Shown here: piece by piece, positions 1 to 6,246 of the stretch
Position numbering within the stretch: the first letter of the stretch is position 1
How the letters are laid out: each line of letters starts with the position of its first letter
Source: an uncultured Cytophagaceae bacterium
GTDB lineage: Bacteria; Bacteroidota; Bacteroidia; Cytophagales; Spirosomataceae
Direction of reading: 5' to 3'
DNA: 6,565 bases
Assembly (NCBI GenBank): GCA_938008575.1
Contig: CALLKB010000122.1
Coordinates: 1 to 6,565, forward strand
Notes under the pieces: model-generated
The model's input: the letters and a program-made list of their open reading frames with translations, nothing else
What the model was told of the DNA's origin: nothing
Databases searched by the model: none
Program-made: the position numbers and the translations under genes

Positions 1-282
1 GGTTCAGGCTGGGGAGTTAATGCAGTTTGGAGATACCAAGATCAATTTGTTTGGCAATCATCGATTGTTAACCAAGTGGTTAATCAATCTCAACAAAGTT
101 TAATCCCTGCATTTAATACATTGGATGCGCAGGTTAGCAAGAAATTGTCTGGCTTGAAGTCGATCTTAAAAGTAGGTGCTACGAACTTATTTGGTACACC
201 ATATACAACAGGTTGGGCTAACCCAACAGTTGGAAGTATGTACTATGTGAGTATTACATTTGATGAGTTATTGAACAAATAA
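1..282 (+). CDS. TonB-dependent receptor, C-terminal end (partial, 5' end outside window)
   Basis: The reading frame is open from base 1 to a TAA stop at 280-282, giving the last 93 residues of a longer protein; a GTG at 76 is internal and not a credible start. Alternating polar and aromatic stretches (VNAVWRYQDQFVW, LDAQVSKKL, LKVGATNLFG) and the final strand MYYVSITF followed by the tail DELLNK resemble the last beta-strands of Bacteroidota TonB-dependent outer-membrane receptors. Such receptors form a 22-strand barrel with an N-terminal plug and import large substrates using TonB/ExbBD energy; the substrate cannot be inferred from this fragment. The motif around ATNLFG is typical of the closing region of the barrel. 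A strong terminator follows 18 bases after the stop, so this is probably the last gene of its transcript. Family call is fairly sure; the subfamily (SusC-like or other) is not decidable. Confidence 0.75.
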   Translation, partial: GSGWGVNAVWRYQDQFVWQSSIVNQVVNQSQQSLIPAFNTLDAQVSKKLSGLKSILKVGATNLFGTPYTTGWANPTVGSMYYVSITFDELLNK

Positions 283-300
283 GATAATCTCATTTTTCTT

Positions 301-333
301 GAGGCTGCCCCGAAAAGGGCAGCCTCTTTTTTT
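301..333 (+). terminator. Rho-independent terminator after the TonB-dependent receptor gene
   Basis: A perfect 10-bp stem (GAGGCTGCCC at 301-310 with GGGCAGCCTC at 317-326) encloses the 6-nt loop CGAAAA and is followed directly by seven T residues (327-333). This is a textbook intrinsic terminator reading on the forward strand. It separates the receptor gene from uvrA, which therefore needs its own promoter. Confidence 0.93.
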
Positions 334-334
334 G

Positions 335-342
335 TACCTTTA
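335..342 (+). promoter_or_regulatory. Weak candidate -7 element for uvrA
   Basis: TACCTTTA matches five of the six fixed positions of the Bacteroidota -7 consensus TAnnTTTG and lies about 25 bases before the uvrA ATG, in the only gap between the terminator and uvrA. No TTTG -33 element is present at the usual distance; that position falls inside the terminator hairpin. This is a positional guess. No LexA-like operator was recognised. Confidence 0.2.
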
Positions 343-355
343 TGGATTGAATTTT

Positions 356-360
356 AAGGA
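356..360 (+). promoter_or_regulatory. Ribosome binding site of uvrA
   Basis: AAGGA lies 6 bases before the ATG at 367 and is the only clear Shine-Dalgarno-like sequence in the window. It supports ATG 367 as the uvrA start. Confidence 0.5.
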
Positions 361-366
361 AAAGGC

Positions 367-3183
367 ATGGACTTAACGGGTTTTTCACATATTGAGGTAT
401 TAGGTGCTCGGGAGCACAATTTGAAAAATATTGATGTTTCCATTCCTCGGAATCAATTGGTCGTCGTGACGGGAATTTCGGGTTCCGGGAAGTCTTCTTT
501 GGCATTTGATACGATTTATGCTGAAGGGCAACGTCGCTACATGGAAAGTTTTTCTGCTTATGCCCGTTCGTTTTTGGGCAATATGGAACGTCCGGATGTT
601 GATAAAATTGAAGGCTTGTCTCCGGTGATTTCCATTGAGCAAAAAACGACTTCCAAAAATCCACGATCTACGCTGGGGACCGTTACAGAAATTTATGATT
701 TCTTACGCCTTTTATATGCGCGTGCCTCAGAGGCTTACTCGTATCTGAGTGGCGAAAAGATGGTGAAGCAGTCGGTCGACCAAATCATCGGAACTTTATT
801 GTCTCAATTTGCCAACGGGAAAGTTGTTTTGCTAGCCCCCGTCGTGAAAGGCCGCAAAGGTCATTACCGCGAATTGTTTGTTCAAATTGCTAAATGGGGA
901 TATACCAAAGTGCGTGTGGATGGAGAAGTGATGGATATCGAGCCCAAAATGCAATTAGACCGATTTAAGGTGCATGATATAGAGGTGGTGGTCGATCGCT
1001 TAGTGATTACGGAAGATGAGCGGGTTCGTTTGTCACAGAGCTTACAAACGGCCATGAATGTGGGTAAGGGGCAAGTTTTCGTTTTGGATGCTGCGGATAA
1101 GCTGCATTACTTTTCTCAAACCTTAATGGACCCTAAGACGGGGTTGTCTTACGATGAGCCTGCGCCAAATACTTTTTCTTTTAATAGTCCTTATGGCGCT
1201 TGTCCTTGCTGTTCTGGCTTAGGCGTTGTCGAAGAAATTACGGAGGAGTCTGTTATTCCAGATACTTCGTTAAGTATTTTGCGTGGTGCCATTGCCCCGA
1301 TTGGAGAATATCGGGAATTGTGGATTTTTAAGCAGTTGGAAGTGTTGCTTAAGCCTTATCAGGTCAGTTTGTCTACACCAATTGCGAAGTTTCCACGTGA
1401 GGCGGTTGAGGTCATGTTATTTGGTACGGATGAACCTGTACCCGTGCCATCGAAGAAATATGTTGGTTCTGATTGGAATTCAAAATATGATGGAATTATT
1501 AATTTTTTAAAGCGTCAGCAGGAGAGTGGGTCGGAGAAAACTCAAGATTGGTTACGGGATTTTTTAGTCATTAAAACATGTCCGGAATGCAAGGGCTATC
1601 GTTTGAAAAAAGAGGCATTGCATTTTAAGATTGACGGGAAGCATATTGGAGAATTAGCCCAAATGGATATTGCCGAGCTTTCGCTTTGGCTAGAAGATGT
1701 GGATTCGCGCATCTCGGAACGTCAATTACAAATTGGTTCAGAGGTGTTAAAAGAAATCAGGAAACGTGTTTCTTTTTTGACGCAAATCGGTTTGACTTAT
1801 TTGACTTTGGACCGACCGATGAAGACATTGTCAGGTGGGGAATCCCAACGAATTCGGTTAGCGACTCAAATCGGAACGCAATTGGTTGGCGTGCTTTACA
1901 TCATGGATGAGCCTTCGATTGGATTGCATCAGCGGGACAATGAGAAGTTGATTCAGGCCTTAAAGGATTTGCGCGATTTGGGTAATTCGGTATTGGTCGT
2001 AGAGCATGATAAAGATATGATGCTGGAGTCGGATTATATTTTAGATATTGGACCGGGTGCAGGCCGACATGGCGGGCAGGTGATTGGGTCTGGGACTCCA
2101 GCGGAGTTTGTGAAATTAGGTACGCCGACAGCGCAGTTTTTGAATGGTACTTTGGCGATTAAGGCGCCCGCAGTTCGTCGTTCTGGCAATGGCCACATGA
2201 TCGAATTGAAAGGGGCGTCTGGAAATAATTTGAAGGGCGTTTCGGTGTCATTTCCTTTGGGGAAATTCATCACGGTGACGGGCGTTTCGGGATCTGGTAA
2301 ATCGACTTTGATACATGATACCTTGGTGTTGAAACTGAAACAACACTTTGATCGCTCTAAAAGAGATCCTTTGCCGTTCAAATCGATTACGGGTTTAGAA
2401 AACATTGATAAGATTATCGAGGTCGATCAGTCCCCGATTGGGCGCACGCCGCGTTCGAATCCAGCTACGTATACGAATATGTACACAGATATTCGAGCAT
2501 TGTATTGTGAGTTGCCGGAATCGAAGATTCGAGGTTACAAAGCTGGCCGATTTAGTTTTAATGTGAAGGGCGGTCGATGTGAGGATTGTGAAGGTGCGGG
2601 TCGGAAGAAGATTGAGATGGAATTTTTGCCAGATGTTTTGGTTGAATGTGAAACGTGTAAGGGAAAGCGATTTAATCGGGAGACACTAGAAGTTCGTTTC
2701 AAAGGCAAGTCAATTTCTGATGTGCTTGATATGACGGTGGAGCAGGCATTGGAGTTTTTTGAACACCAACCTCGTATTCATCGCCGAGTTCAAACCTTGT
2801 CGGAAGTTGGATTGGGTTATATTACTTTAGGTCAACACGCCACGACTTTGTCGGGAGGAGAAGCCCAACGGGTGAAGTTGGCAGAAGAATTGTCCAAAAA
2901 AGATACAGGCAAGACCTTGTATGTATTGGATGAACCAACGACCGGATTACATTTTCAGGATGTAAAGTTGTTGTTAGATGTTTTACAGAAGTTGGTAGAT
3001 AAGGGCAATACCGTCTTGATTATTGAGCATAATTTGGATGTAGTTAAAGTATCCGATTATGTGATTGATATGGGACCAGAAGGAGGTAATGCGGGTGGTA
3101 AATTGGTTGCATCGGGTACTCCAGAGGAAATTTGTAAGGTGAAGGGGAGTGAGACGGGAAGGTTTTTAAAGAAGGAGATGTAG
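367..3183 (+). CDS. uvrA: Excinuclease ABC subunit UvrA
   Basis: UvrA is the damage-sensing ATPase of nucleotide excision repair; as a dimer it loads UvrB onto distorted DNA. The 938-residue length matches the family (about 940), and the N-terminus (IEVLGAREHNLKNIDV) supports ATG 367. Two ABC ATPase halves are visible: Walker A GISGSGKSS (K42) and GVSGSGKST (K645), signatures LSGGESQRIRLA (from 488) and LSGGEAQRVKLA (from 828), and Walker B motifs with catalytic E515 and E856. The UvrB-binding region is present at roughly 120-255, so this is a canonical UvrA and not the shortened UvrA2 type. The C-terminal zinc finger is intact (C738, C741, C761, C764) and a CPEC pair lies at C405/C408. The first zinc module is incomplete: CPCC is at 279-282, but the preceding Cys pair is replaced by D255-P-K-T258. 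The TAG stop abuts a 41-nt hairpin repeat. No uvrB or uvrC is adjacent, as is common. Confidence 0.98.
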   Translation: MDLTGFSHIEVLGAREHNLKNIDVSIPRNQLVVVTGISGSGKSSLAFDTIYAEGQRRYMESFSAYARSFLGNMERPDVDKIEGLSPVISIEQKTTSKNPRSTLGTVTEIYDFLRLLYARASEAYSYLSGEKMVKQSVDQIIGTLLSQFANGKVVLLAPVVKGRKGHYRELFVQIAKWGYTKVRVDGEVMDIEPKMQLDRFKVHDIEVVVDRLVITEDERVRLSQSLQTAMNVGKGQVFVLDAADKLHYFSQTLMDPKTGLSYDEPAPNTFSFNSPYGACPCCSGLGVVEEITEESVIPDTSLSILRGAIAPIGEYRELWIFKQLEVLLKPYQVSLSTPIAKFPREAVEVMLFGTDEPVPVPSKKYVGSDWNSKYDGIINFLKRQQESGSEKTQDWLRDFLVIKTCPECKGYRLKKEALHFKIDGKHIGELAQMDIAELSLWLEDVDSRISERQLQIGSEVLKEIRKRVSFLTQIGLTYLTLDRPMKTLSGGESQRIRLATQIGTQLVGVLYIMDEPSIGLHQRDNEKLIQALKDLRDLGNSVLVVEHDKDMMLESDYILDIGPGAGRHGGQVIGSGTPAEFVKLGTPTAQFLNGTLAIKAPAVRRSGNGHMIELKGASGNNLKGVSVSFPLGKFITVTGVSGSGKSTLIHDTLVLKLKQHFDRSKRDPLPFKSITGLENIDKIIEVDQSPIGRTPRSNPATYTNMYTDIRALYCELPESKIRGYKAGRFSFNVKGGRCEDCEGAGRKKIEMEFLPDVLVECETCKGKRFNRETLEVRFKGKSISDVLDMTVEQALEFFEHQPRIHRRVQTLSEVGLGYITLGQHATTLSGGEAQRVKLAEELSKKDTGKTLYVLDEPTTGLHFQDVKLLLDVLQKLVDKGNTVLIIEHNLDVVKVSDYVIDMGPEGGNAGGKLVASGTPEEICKVKGSETGRFLKKEM

Positions 3184-3223
3184 GGTAAACGCTGCCGGGG
3201 TCGCAGACCCCGGCAGCGTTACC
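3183..3223. repeat. 41-nt REP-like hairpin, copy 1 (uvrA side)
   Basis: A perfect 15-bp stem (3188-3202 with 3206-3220, core GCTGCCGGGGTC) closes on a GCA triloop. Beyond it GGT at 3184-3186 can pair with ACC at 3221-3223 if A3187 is bulged. The left foot reads GGGTAAAC and the right foot GTTACC, so the arms differ by one base. It overlaps the last base of the uvrA TAG stop and lies between the convergent stops of uvrA and the RAYT gene. No T-run follows on either strand, so it is not a standard intrinsic terminator, although it could slow polymerase or protect the mRNA 3' end. Confidence 0.92.
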
Positions 3224-3246
3224 GCTCAAACGACTTATATTCAAAA

Positions 3247-3882
3247 TTATTCTATCAATAACTTGGATATCTTTTCTTCAGTGGAAGTATCCGTTTCGTG
3301 AAATTTTTCAAATATTGCCTGGTTGCCAAAAAAGTTTAGTCCTTCTTTTTTGTTGATAATTCTAGGTTTAAATTTTAAATACTCCTGATATGACGAGTAT
3401 GGATAGAATTCATAGTTTCCATAAATTTCATGCTTTACGGGGTTTAAATGGATGTATTTGATTAAATGCGTCAGGTAGATTAAGGATTCCACAGGTTTTC
3501 TTCTGAAGGGTGATTCAAATAATCCGCCAGTTCGATCCGTTGCTCGATTGAACATTTGTGCATGTGAGTTCATGATATTTCCTAATGTTCGACTTATGAA
3601 AAGCCCAACGCGACCCTTGGGTTTAGGTAGAAGTTTTAGGTCAGTCAGTTTATCAATTTCTTCATAGGTTTTAATGCGGACTAGCAAATGAAAATGGTTT
3701 CCTAATAAACAGAATGCATAGGTGTCTACGTAGGGACTAACCTTCTTTTGGTACTTCCAGAGAAATGATCTGTAATGTTTGTCTGAAAGAAATATGGGTT
3801 TTTTATCAATACCGCGGGTATAAATGTGGAACACCTTATTTTCGATTAGTGGTTCAGTGAAATTTTTCATCTTTTTTTTCAT
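3247..3882 (-). CDS. REP-associated tyrosine transposase (RAYT, Y1_Tnp / IS200-like HUH family)
   Basis: Y1 transposases of this group nick and rejoin single-stranded DNA at hairpin repeats through a 5'-phosphotyrosine link. In this 211-residue protein the N-terminal FHIYTRGIDKKPIF matches the family opening, the metal-binding HUH motif is H63-F-H65 in LLGNHFHLLVRI, and the likely catalytic tyrosine is Y143 in KYIHLNPVK, the hallmark of RAYTs. FYPYSSYQEYL (159-169) is the usual segment after the active site, and RTGGLFESPFRRKPV (117-131) lies between the two. All key residues are present, so it appears intact; size is typical. Two starts are possible, ATG 3882 or the in-frame ATG at 3870 (M5), separated by an eight-A run; neither has a good Shine-Dalgarno. 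The gene is convergent with uvrA and flanked by identical-core hairpins that are probably its substrates. It is related to, but not a bona fide, IS200/IS605 TnpA, because no TnpB or IS end structure is seen. Confidence 0.9.
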   Translation of the reverse strand: MKKKMKNFTEPLIENKVFHIYTRGIDKKPIFLSDKHYRSFLWKYQKKVSPYVDTYAFCLLGNHFHLLVRIKTYEEIDKLTDLKLLPKPKGRVGLFISRTLGNIMNSHAQMFNRATDRTGGLFESPFRRKPVESLIYLTHLIKYIHLNPVKHEIYGNYEFYPYSSYQEYLKFKPRIINKKEGLNFFGNQAIFEKFHETDTSTEEKISKLLIE

Positions 3883-3989
3883 TGAAATTCGGAATATGGT
3901 TTTTCACTTGATTGAAATAAATAGATAAAAATTATCATGATTTTGATTTTTTTCTCTCATGAATTTGAGGTAGTTTGGTGATGGATTTT
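3883..3989. promoter_or_regulatory. AT-rich divergent leader between RAYT gene and hairpin copy 2
   Basis: These 107 bases must hold the RAYT promoter (reverse strand) and may hold one for the downstream operon (forward strand). Candidates are weak. TAATTTTT on the reverse strand (3927-3934) and TAGTTTGG on the forward strand (3971-3978) each match five of six fixed positions of TAnnTTTG; for the latter, a TTTG at 3942-3945 is 25 bases upstream, longer than usual. A short palindrome ATCATGAT occurs near 3934-3941. No confident promoter can be assigned. Confidence 0.25.
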
Positions 3990-4030
3990 GGTAACGCTGC
4001 CGGGGTCGCAGACCCCGGCAGCGTTTACCC
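3990..4030. repeat. 41-nt REP-like hairpin, copy 2 (operon side)
   Basis: The same perfect 15-bp stem (3993-4007 with 4011-4025) and GCA triloop (4008-4010) as copy 1. The foot asymmetry is reversed: GGTAAC on the left and GTTTACCC on the right. Reverse-complementing copy 2 gives copy 1 exactly except for the triloop, which reads GCA on the forward strand in both copies. It lies 15 bases before the ATG of the iron-sulfur protein gene and upstream of the RAYT gene start. Confidence 0.92.
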
Positions 4031-4045
4031 CCGAACACAATCAAC

Positions 4046-5278
4046 ATGACTCAAATAAGCTTCATCGCCATCCTACTAGCCATGGGCTATCTGATCGCCC
4101 GGCGTTTTGGACAAATTGCAAAAACCATACACCTAGCAAAACCTATACACATTACAAATTCAAAGGAACGCTGGAAACGTGTTCTGTTGCTTGCATTGGG
4201 GCAAAAGAAGATGTTTGAGAAGCCTTTTGTAGGGGCAATGCACCTATTAATTTACCTCGGATTCATCCTAATCAACATTGAAATTCTAGAAATTATCCTC
4301 GATGGAATCCTCGGAACGCATCGAATTTTCGCTCCATTTTTAGGAAATCTTTACCCCGTAATTATCAATTTTTTTGAAATACTCGCTGGCGGGGTGGTCG
4401 TGGCATGTGTCGTATTTATCGCCCGTCGATTAAGCAAAAGTATCAAACGACTGGACGCTGCAAGCCACCGCGAATTACAAGGCTTTCCCGTAAAAGACGC
4501 CCTACAAATTCTAATCATCGAATTGGTCCTCATGAGTGCCTTATACTTGATGAACGCAGCTGACCCCGAGCAATCCTTCATCATTTCAAAACACCTTAAG
4601 TCCTGGTTGCCTAACGAAAACCTACATAGCATAGAACAAGTAGCTTGGTGGATTCACATTATTGGAATTTTGTCGTTCGCGCTATATGTGACTTATTCGA
4701 AGCATTTGCATATCTTTTTCGCCTTTCCTGCGGTGTATTATTCGAATATTGAATCAAGTGCTCAAATGTCTGACATGCCCCATGTAACGAATGAGGTAAA
4801 CATCATGCTAGGGAAACCCGGTGAGCCAAGCAATCCGGATTTGAAATTTGGGGCACAAGACATCAAAGATTTAACGATCAAAAATGCCTTAGATGCCTAT
4901 AGCTGCACGGAATGCGGACGCTGTACGGAACAATGCCCAGCGAATCAAACCGGCAAAGCCTTGTCTCCTCGTAAAATCATGATGGACACGCGCGATCGTT
5001 TGGAGGAGTTACAAAAGGACCCTAATTCCACGAATGTTTTGTTGGGTAATTACATTTCAGCTGAAGAATTACGTGCTTGTACCACTTGTCAAGCCTGTGT
5101 TGAAGCCTGTCCGATTCAGCTATCCCCACTAGAAATTATTTTGGCATTACGTCGCTACCAAATCATGGAACAGTCCGACGCCCCTGGTGCGTGGAATGCC
5201 ATGTTTGCCAACATAGAAACCAATCAAGCTCCTTGGAAATTCAATCCAAGTGACCGTTTAAACTGGGCCAAATCATGA
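4046..5278 (+). CDS. Membrane-bound (Fe-S)-binding protein with two 4Fe-4S clusters (HdrD/GlpC-type fused to NarI/HdrE-like membrane domain)
   Basis: This 410-residue protein combines an N-terminal membrane domain with a C-terminal ferredoxin domain and probably moves electrons between the membrane and a cytoplasmic partner. Hydrophobic segments occur at about 4-19, 62-86, 104-125, 153-170 and 200-217. Histidines in or next to them (H66, H204, and H220/H222 in SKHLHIFFAFP) could bind haem b as in NarI/HdrE-type subunits. Two complete CxxCxxCxxxCP motifs follow: C287/C290/C293/C297 and C345/C348/C351/C355, each expected to hold a 4Fe-4S cluster. ATG 4046 starts a credible first helix but has no Shine-Dalgarno and lies 15 bases after a hairpin repeat. 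The stop overlaps the next start (ATGA). In relatives the partner is usually a second Fe-S protein with CCG domains; none is present here. The electron donor and acceptor are unknown. Its first ~600 bases are C-rich relative to G, unlike uvrA. Confidence 0.85.
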   Translation: MTQISFIAILLAMGYLIARRFGQIAKTIHLAKPIHITNSKERWKRVLLLALGQKKMFEKPFVGAMHLLIYLGFILINIEILEIILDGILGTHRIFAPFLGNLYPVIINFFEILAGGVVVACVVFIARRLSKSIKRLDAASHRELQGFPVKDALQILIIELVLMSALYLMNAADPEQSFIISKHLKSWLPNENLHSIEQVAWWIHIIGILSFALYVTYSKHLHIFFAFPAVYYSNIESSAQMSDMPHVTNEVNIMLGKPGEPSNPDLKFGAQDIKDLTIKNALDAYSCTECGRCTEQCPANQTGKALSPRKIMMDTRDRLEELQKDPNSTNVLLGNYISAEELRACTTCQACVEACPIQLSPLEIILALRRYQIMEQSDAPGAWNAMFANIETNQAPWKFNPSDRLNWAKS

Positions 5279-6246
5279 AAAAAACACTAATCGTTCTTGT
5301 TGTTTTAGTAGCCTTGTACGCCGTAGGGCCTCATCCGGATGCGCCCACCTTACCTGGACCATCATGGACTAATATCCCGAACGAGCCTGCAGCCATAACC
5401 TCATTCTTACAAGCAAAAGAAGCCCAAAATGGCAATTTGAAGCCAGATAATGAGGGGCAAATCATCTACGCGGATTCGGCAAATCCCCAAAAGACGAAAA
5501 CCGTTGTGCTTTATGTTCACGGTTTCTCCGCTTCGCCTATGGAAGGAAATCCTTTGCACAAAGCCATTGCAAAATCCTTGCATGCGAATCTAGTTTTAGC
5601 TCGTATCGAAGACCATGGAGAATTCCCTACGGACTCCACCATGGCGAAGGCAAGTGCTGATAAATTCTATCAAAGCGTCGAAAACTACTATGCTCTCGCG
5701 AAAAAATTAGGGGATGAAGTTATCGTTTTAGGTACTTCTTTCGGAGGTGCAATGTCCTTGGTTCTTGCGACTAAACACCCAGAAATAAAGGCTTTGATGT
5801 TGTATGGGCCGTGTATTGCGATTAAAGATCCAACAGCGCCATTGGTTGATAATCCTTGGGGATTGCAATTGGCGCGCGCGGTGATGCGTTCTGATTTCCG
5901 CGACATTCCATCGGTTAGCTCTGGACACAAGAATTTTTGGAGCTTGCATTATCGCCTGGAAGGTGTCGTCGCAATTCAAAATTTCTTAACGCATGAAATG
6001 ACGGATGCAACATTTGAAAAGGTGAAGGTTCCTGTATTTTTAGGCTATTACTACCAAGATGAAACGCATCAAGATAATGTCGTTTCCGTGCAAGCCATGC
6101 GTGATATGTTCCCTAAACTGGGTAGTAAAATTAAAAAAGAACAGGCATTTCCTTTGTCGGGTTACCACGTCATAACCTCTGATATCTTAGGAAAACGTGT
6201 CGATTTACCCATTCAAGCTTCCCTTGATTTTATTCACAAGCTATGA
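5275..6246 (+). CDS. Alpha/beta hydrolase with N-terminal signal/anchor
   Basis: This 323-residue protein is a serine hydrolase of the alpha/beta fold (esterase/lipase or S33-like group), probably acting outside the cytoplasmic membrane. The N-terminus MKKTLIVLVVLVALYAVG is a signal peptide or anchor with no lipobox cysteine. The oxyanion-hole motif is HGF (82-84), the nucleophile elbow is GTSFGG with S155, the acid is probably D262 in YYYQDETHQD, and the catalytic histidine is H298 in SGYHVI. All triad members are therefore present. The substrate cannot be read from the sequence; an acyl ester or lipid is plausible because the next gene encodes a fatty-acid-hydroxylase-family enzyme. Its ATG lies inside the stop of the iron-sulfur gene (ATGA, 5275-5278) and its own stop overlaps the next ATG, so all three are probably translated from one mRNA by coupling. 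Confidence 0.87.
   Translation: MKKTLIVLVVLVALYAVGPHPDAPTLPGPSWTNIPNEPAAITSFLQAKEAQNGNLKPDNEGQIIYADSANPQKTKTVVLYVHGFSASPMEGNPLHKAIAKSLHANLVLARIEDHGEFPTDSTMAKASADKFYQSVENYYALAKKLGDEVIVLGTSFGGAMSLVLATKHPEIKALMLYGPCIAIKDPTAPLVDNPWGLQLARAVMRSDFRDIPSVSSGHKNFWSLHYRLEGVVAIQNFLTHEMTDATFEKVKVPVFLGYYYQDETHQDNVVSVQAMRDMFPKLGSKIKKEQAFPLSGYHVITSDILGKRVDLPIQASLDFIHKL

Larger units (their letters stand above)
3183..4030 (-). mobile_element. RAYT element: Y1 transposase gene between two inverted REP-like hairpins
   Basis: The 848-bp unit runs from one 41-nt hairpin to its mirror copy and contains a single reverse-strand gene for a REP-associated tyrosine transposase. The outermost bases are GGGTAAAC on the left and GTTTACCC on the right, exact reverse complements, so both ends present the same edge. 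No target-site duplication is evident, as expected for HUH single-strand chemistry. The arrangement is that of RAYT genes flanked by the repeats they act on, known from Gammaproteobacteria and other phyla. RAYTs are usually regarded as domesticated single-copy enzymes that mobilise or maintain REPs rather than self-propagating insertion sequences, so treating the whole unit as mobile is an inference. It sits exactly between two genes and interrupts neither coding sequence. Confidence 0.75.

Noticed and set aside
76..282. Independent small protein starting at GTG 76
   Set aside because: The frame is open back to base 1 and the whole stretch reads as the end of a TonB-dependent receptor.
290..664. 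Reverse-strand open frame of 124 codons over the start of uvrA, overlapping the terminator
   Set aside because: Lies opposite a well-supported uvrA, covers the terminator hairpin and has no family-like features.
2034..2405. Reverse-strand open frame of 123 codons inside uvrA
   Set aside because: Entirely antisense to conserved ATPase sequence; its proline-rich content reflects the opposite strand of uvrA codons.
3183..3223. Hairpin copy 1 as an intrinsic terminator of uvrA
   Set aside because: The stem is strong but no T-run follows on either strand, and the same hairpin occurs upstream of a gene at 3990-4030, so a repeat is the better reading.
3183..4030. Two identical-core palindromes as a CRISPR remnant
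   Set aside because: Only two copies, about 770 bases apart, with a transposase gene between them and no cas genes.
3988..4218. Forward open frame starting in the hairpin copy 2 region
   Set aside because: Overlaps the iron-sulfur gene in another frame, and its first residues are simply the translated repeat.
5688..5979. Reverse-strand open frames opposite the hydrolase
   Set aside because: They overlap each other and the catalytic region of the hydrolase and show no recognisable domain.
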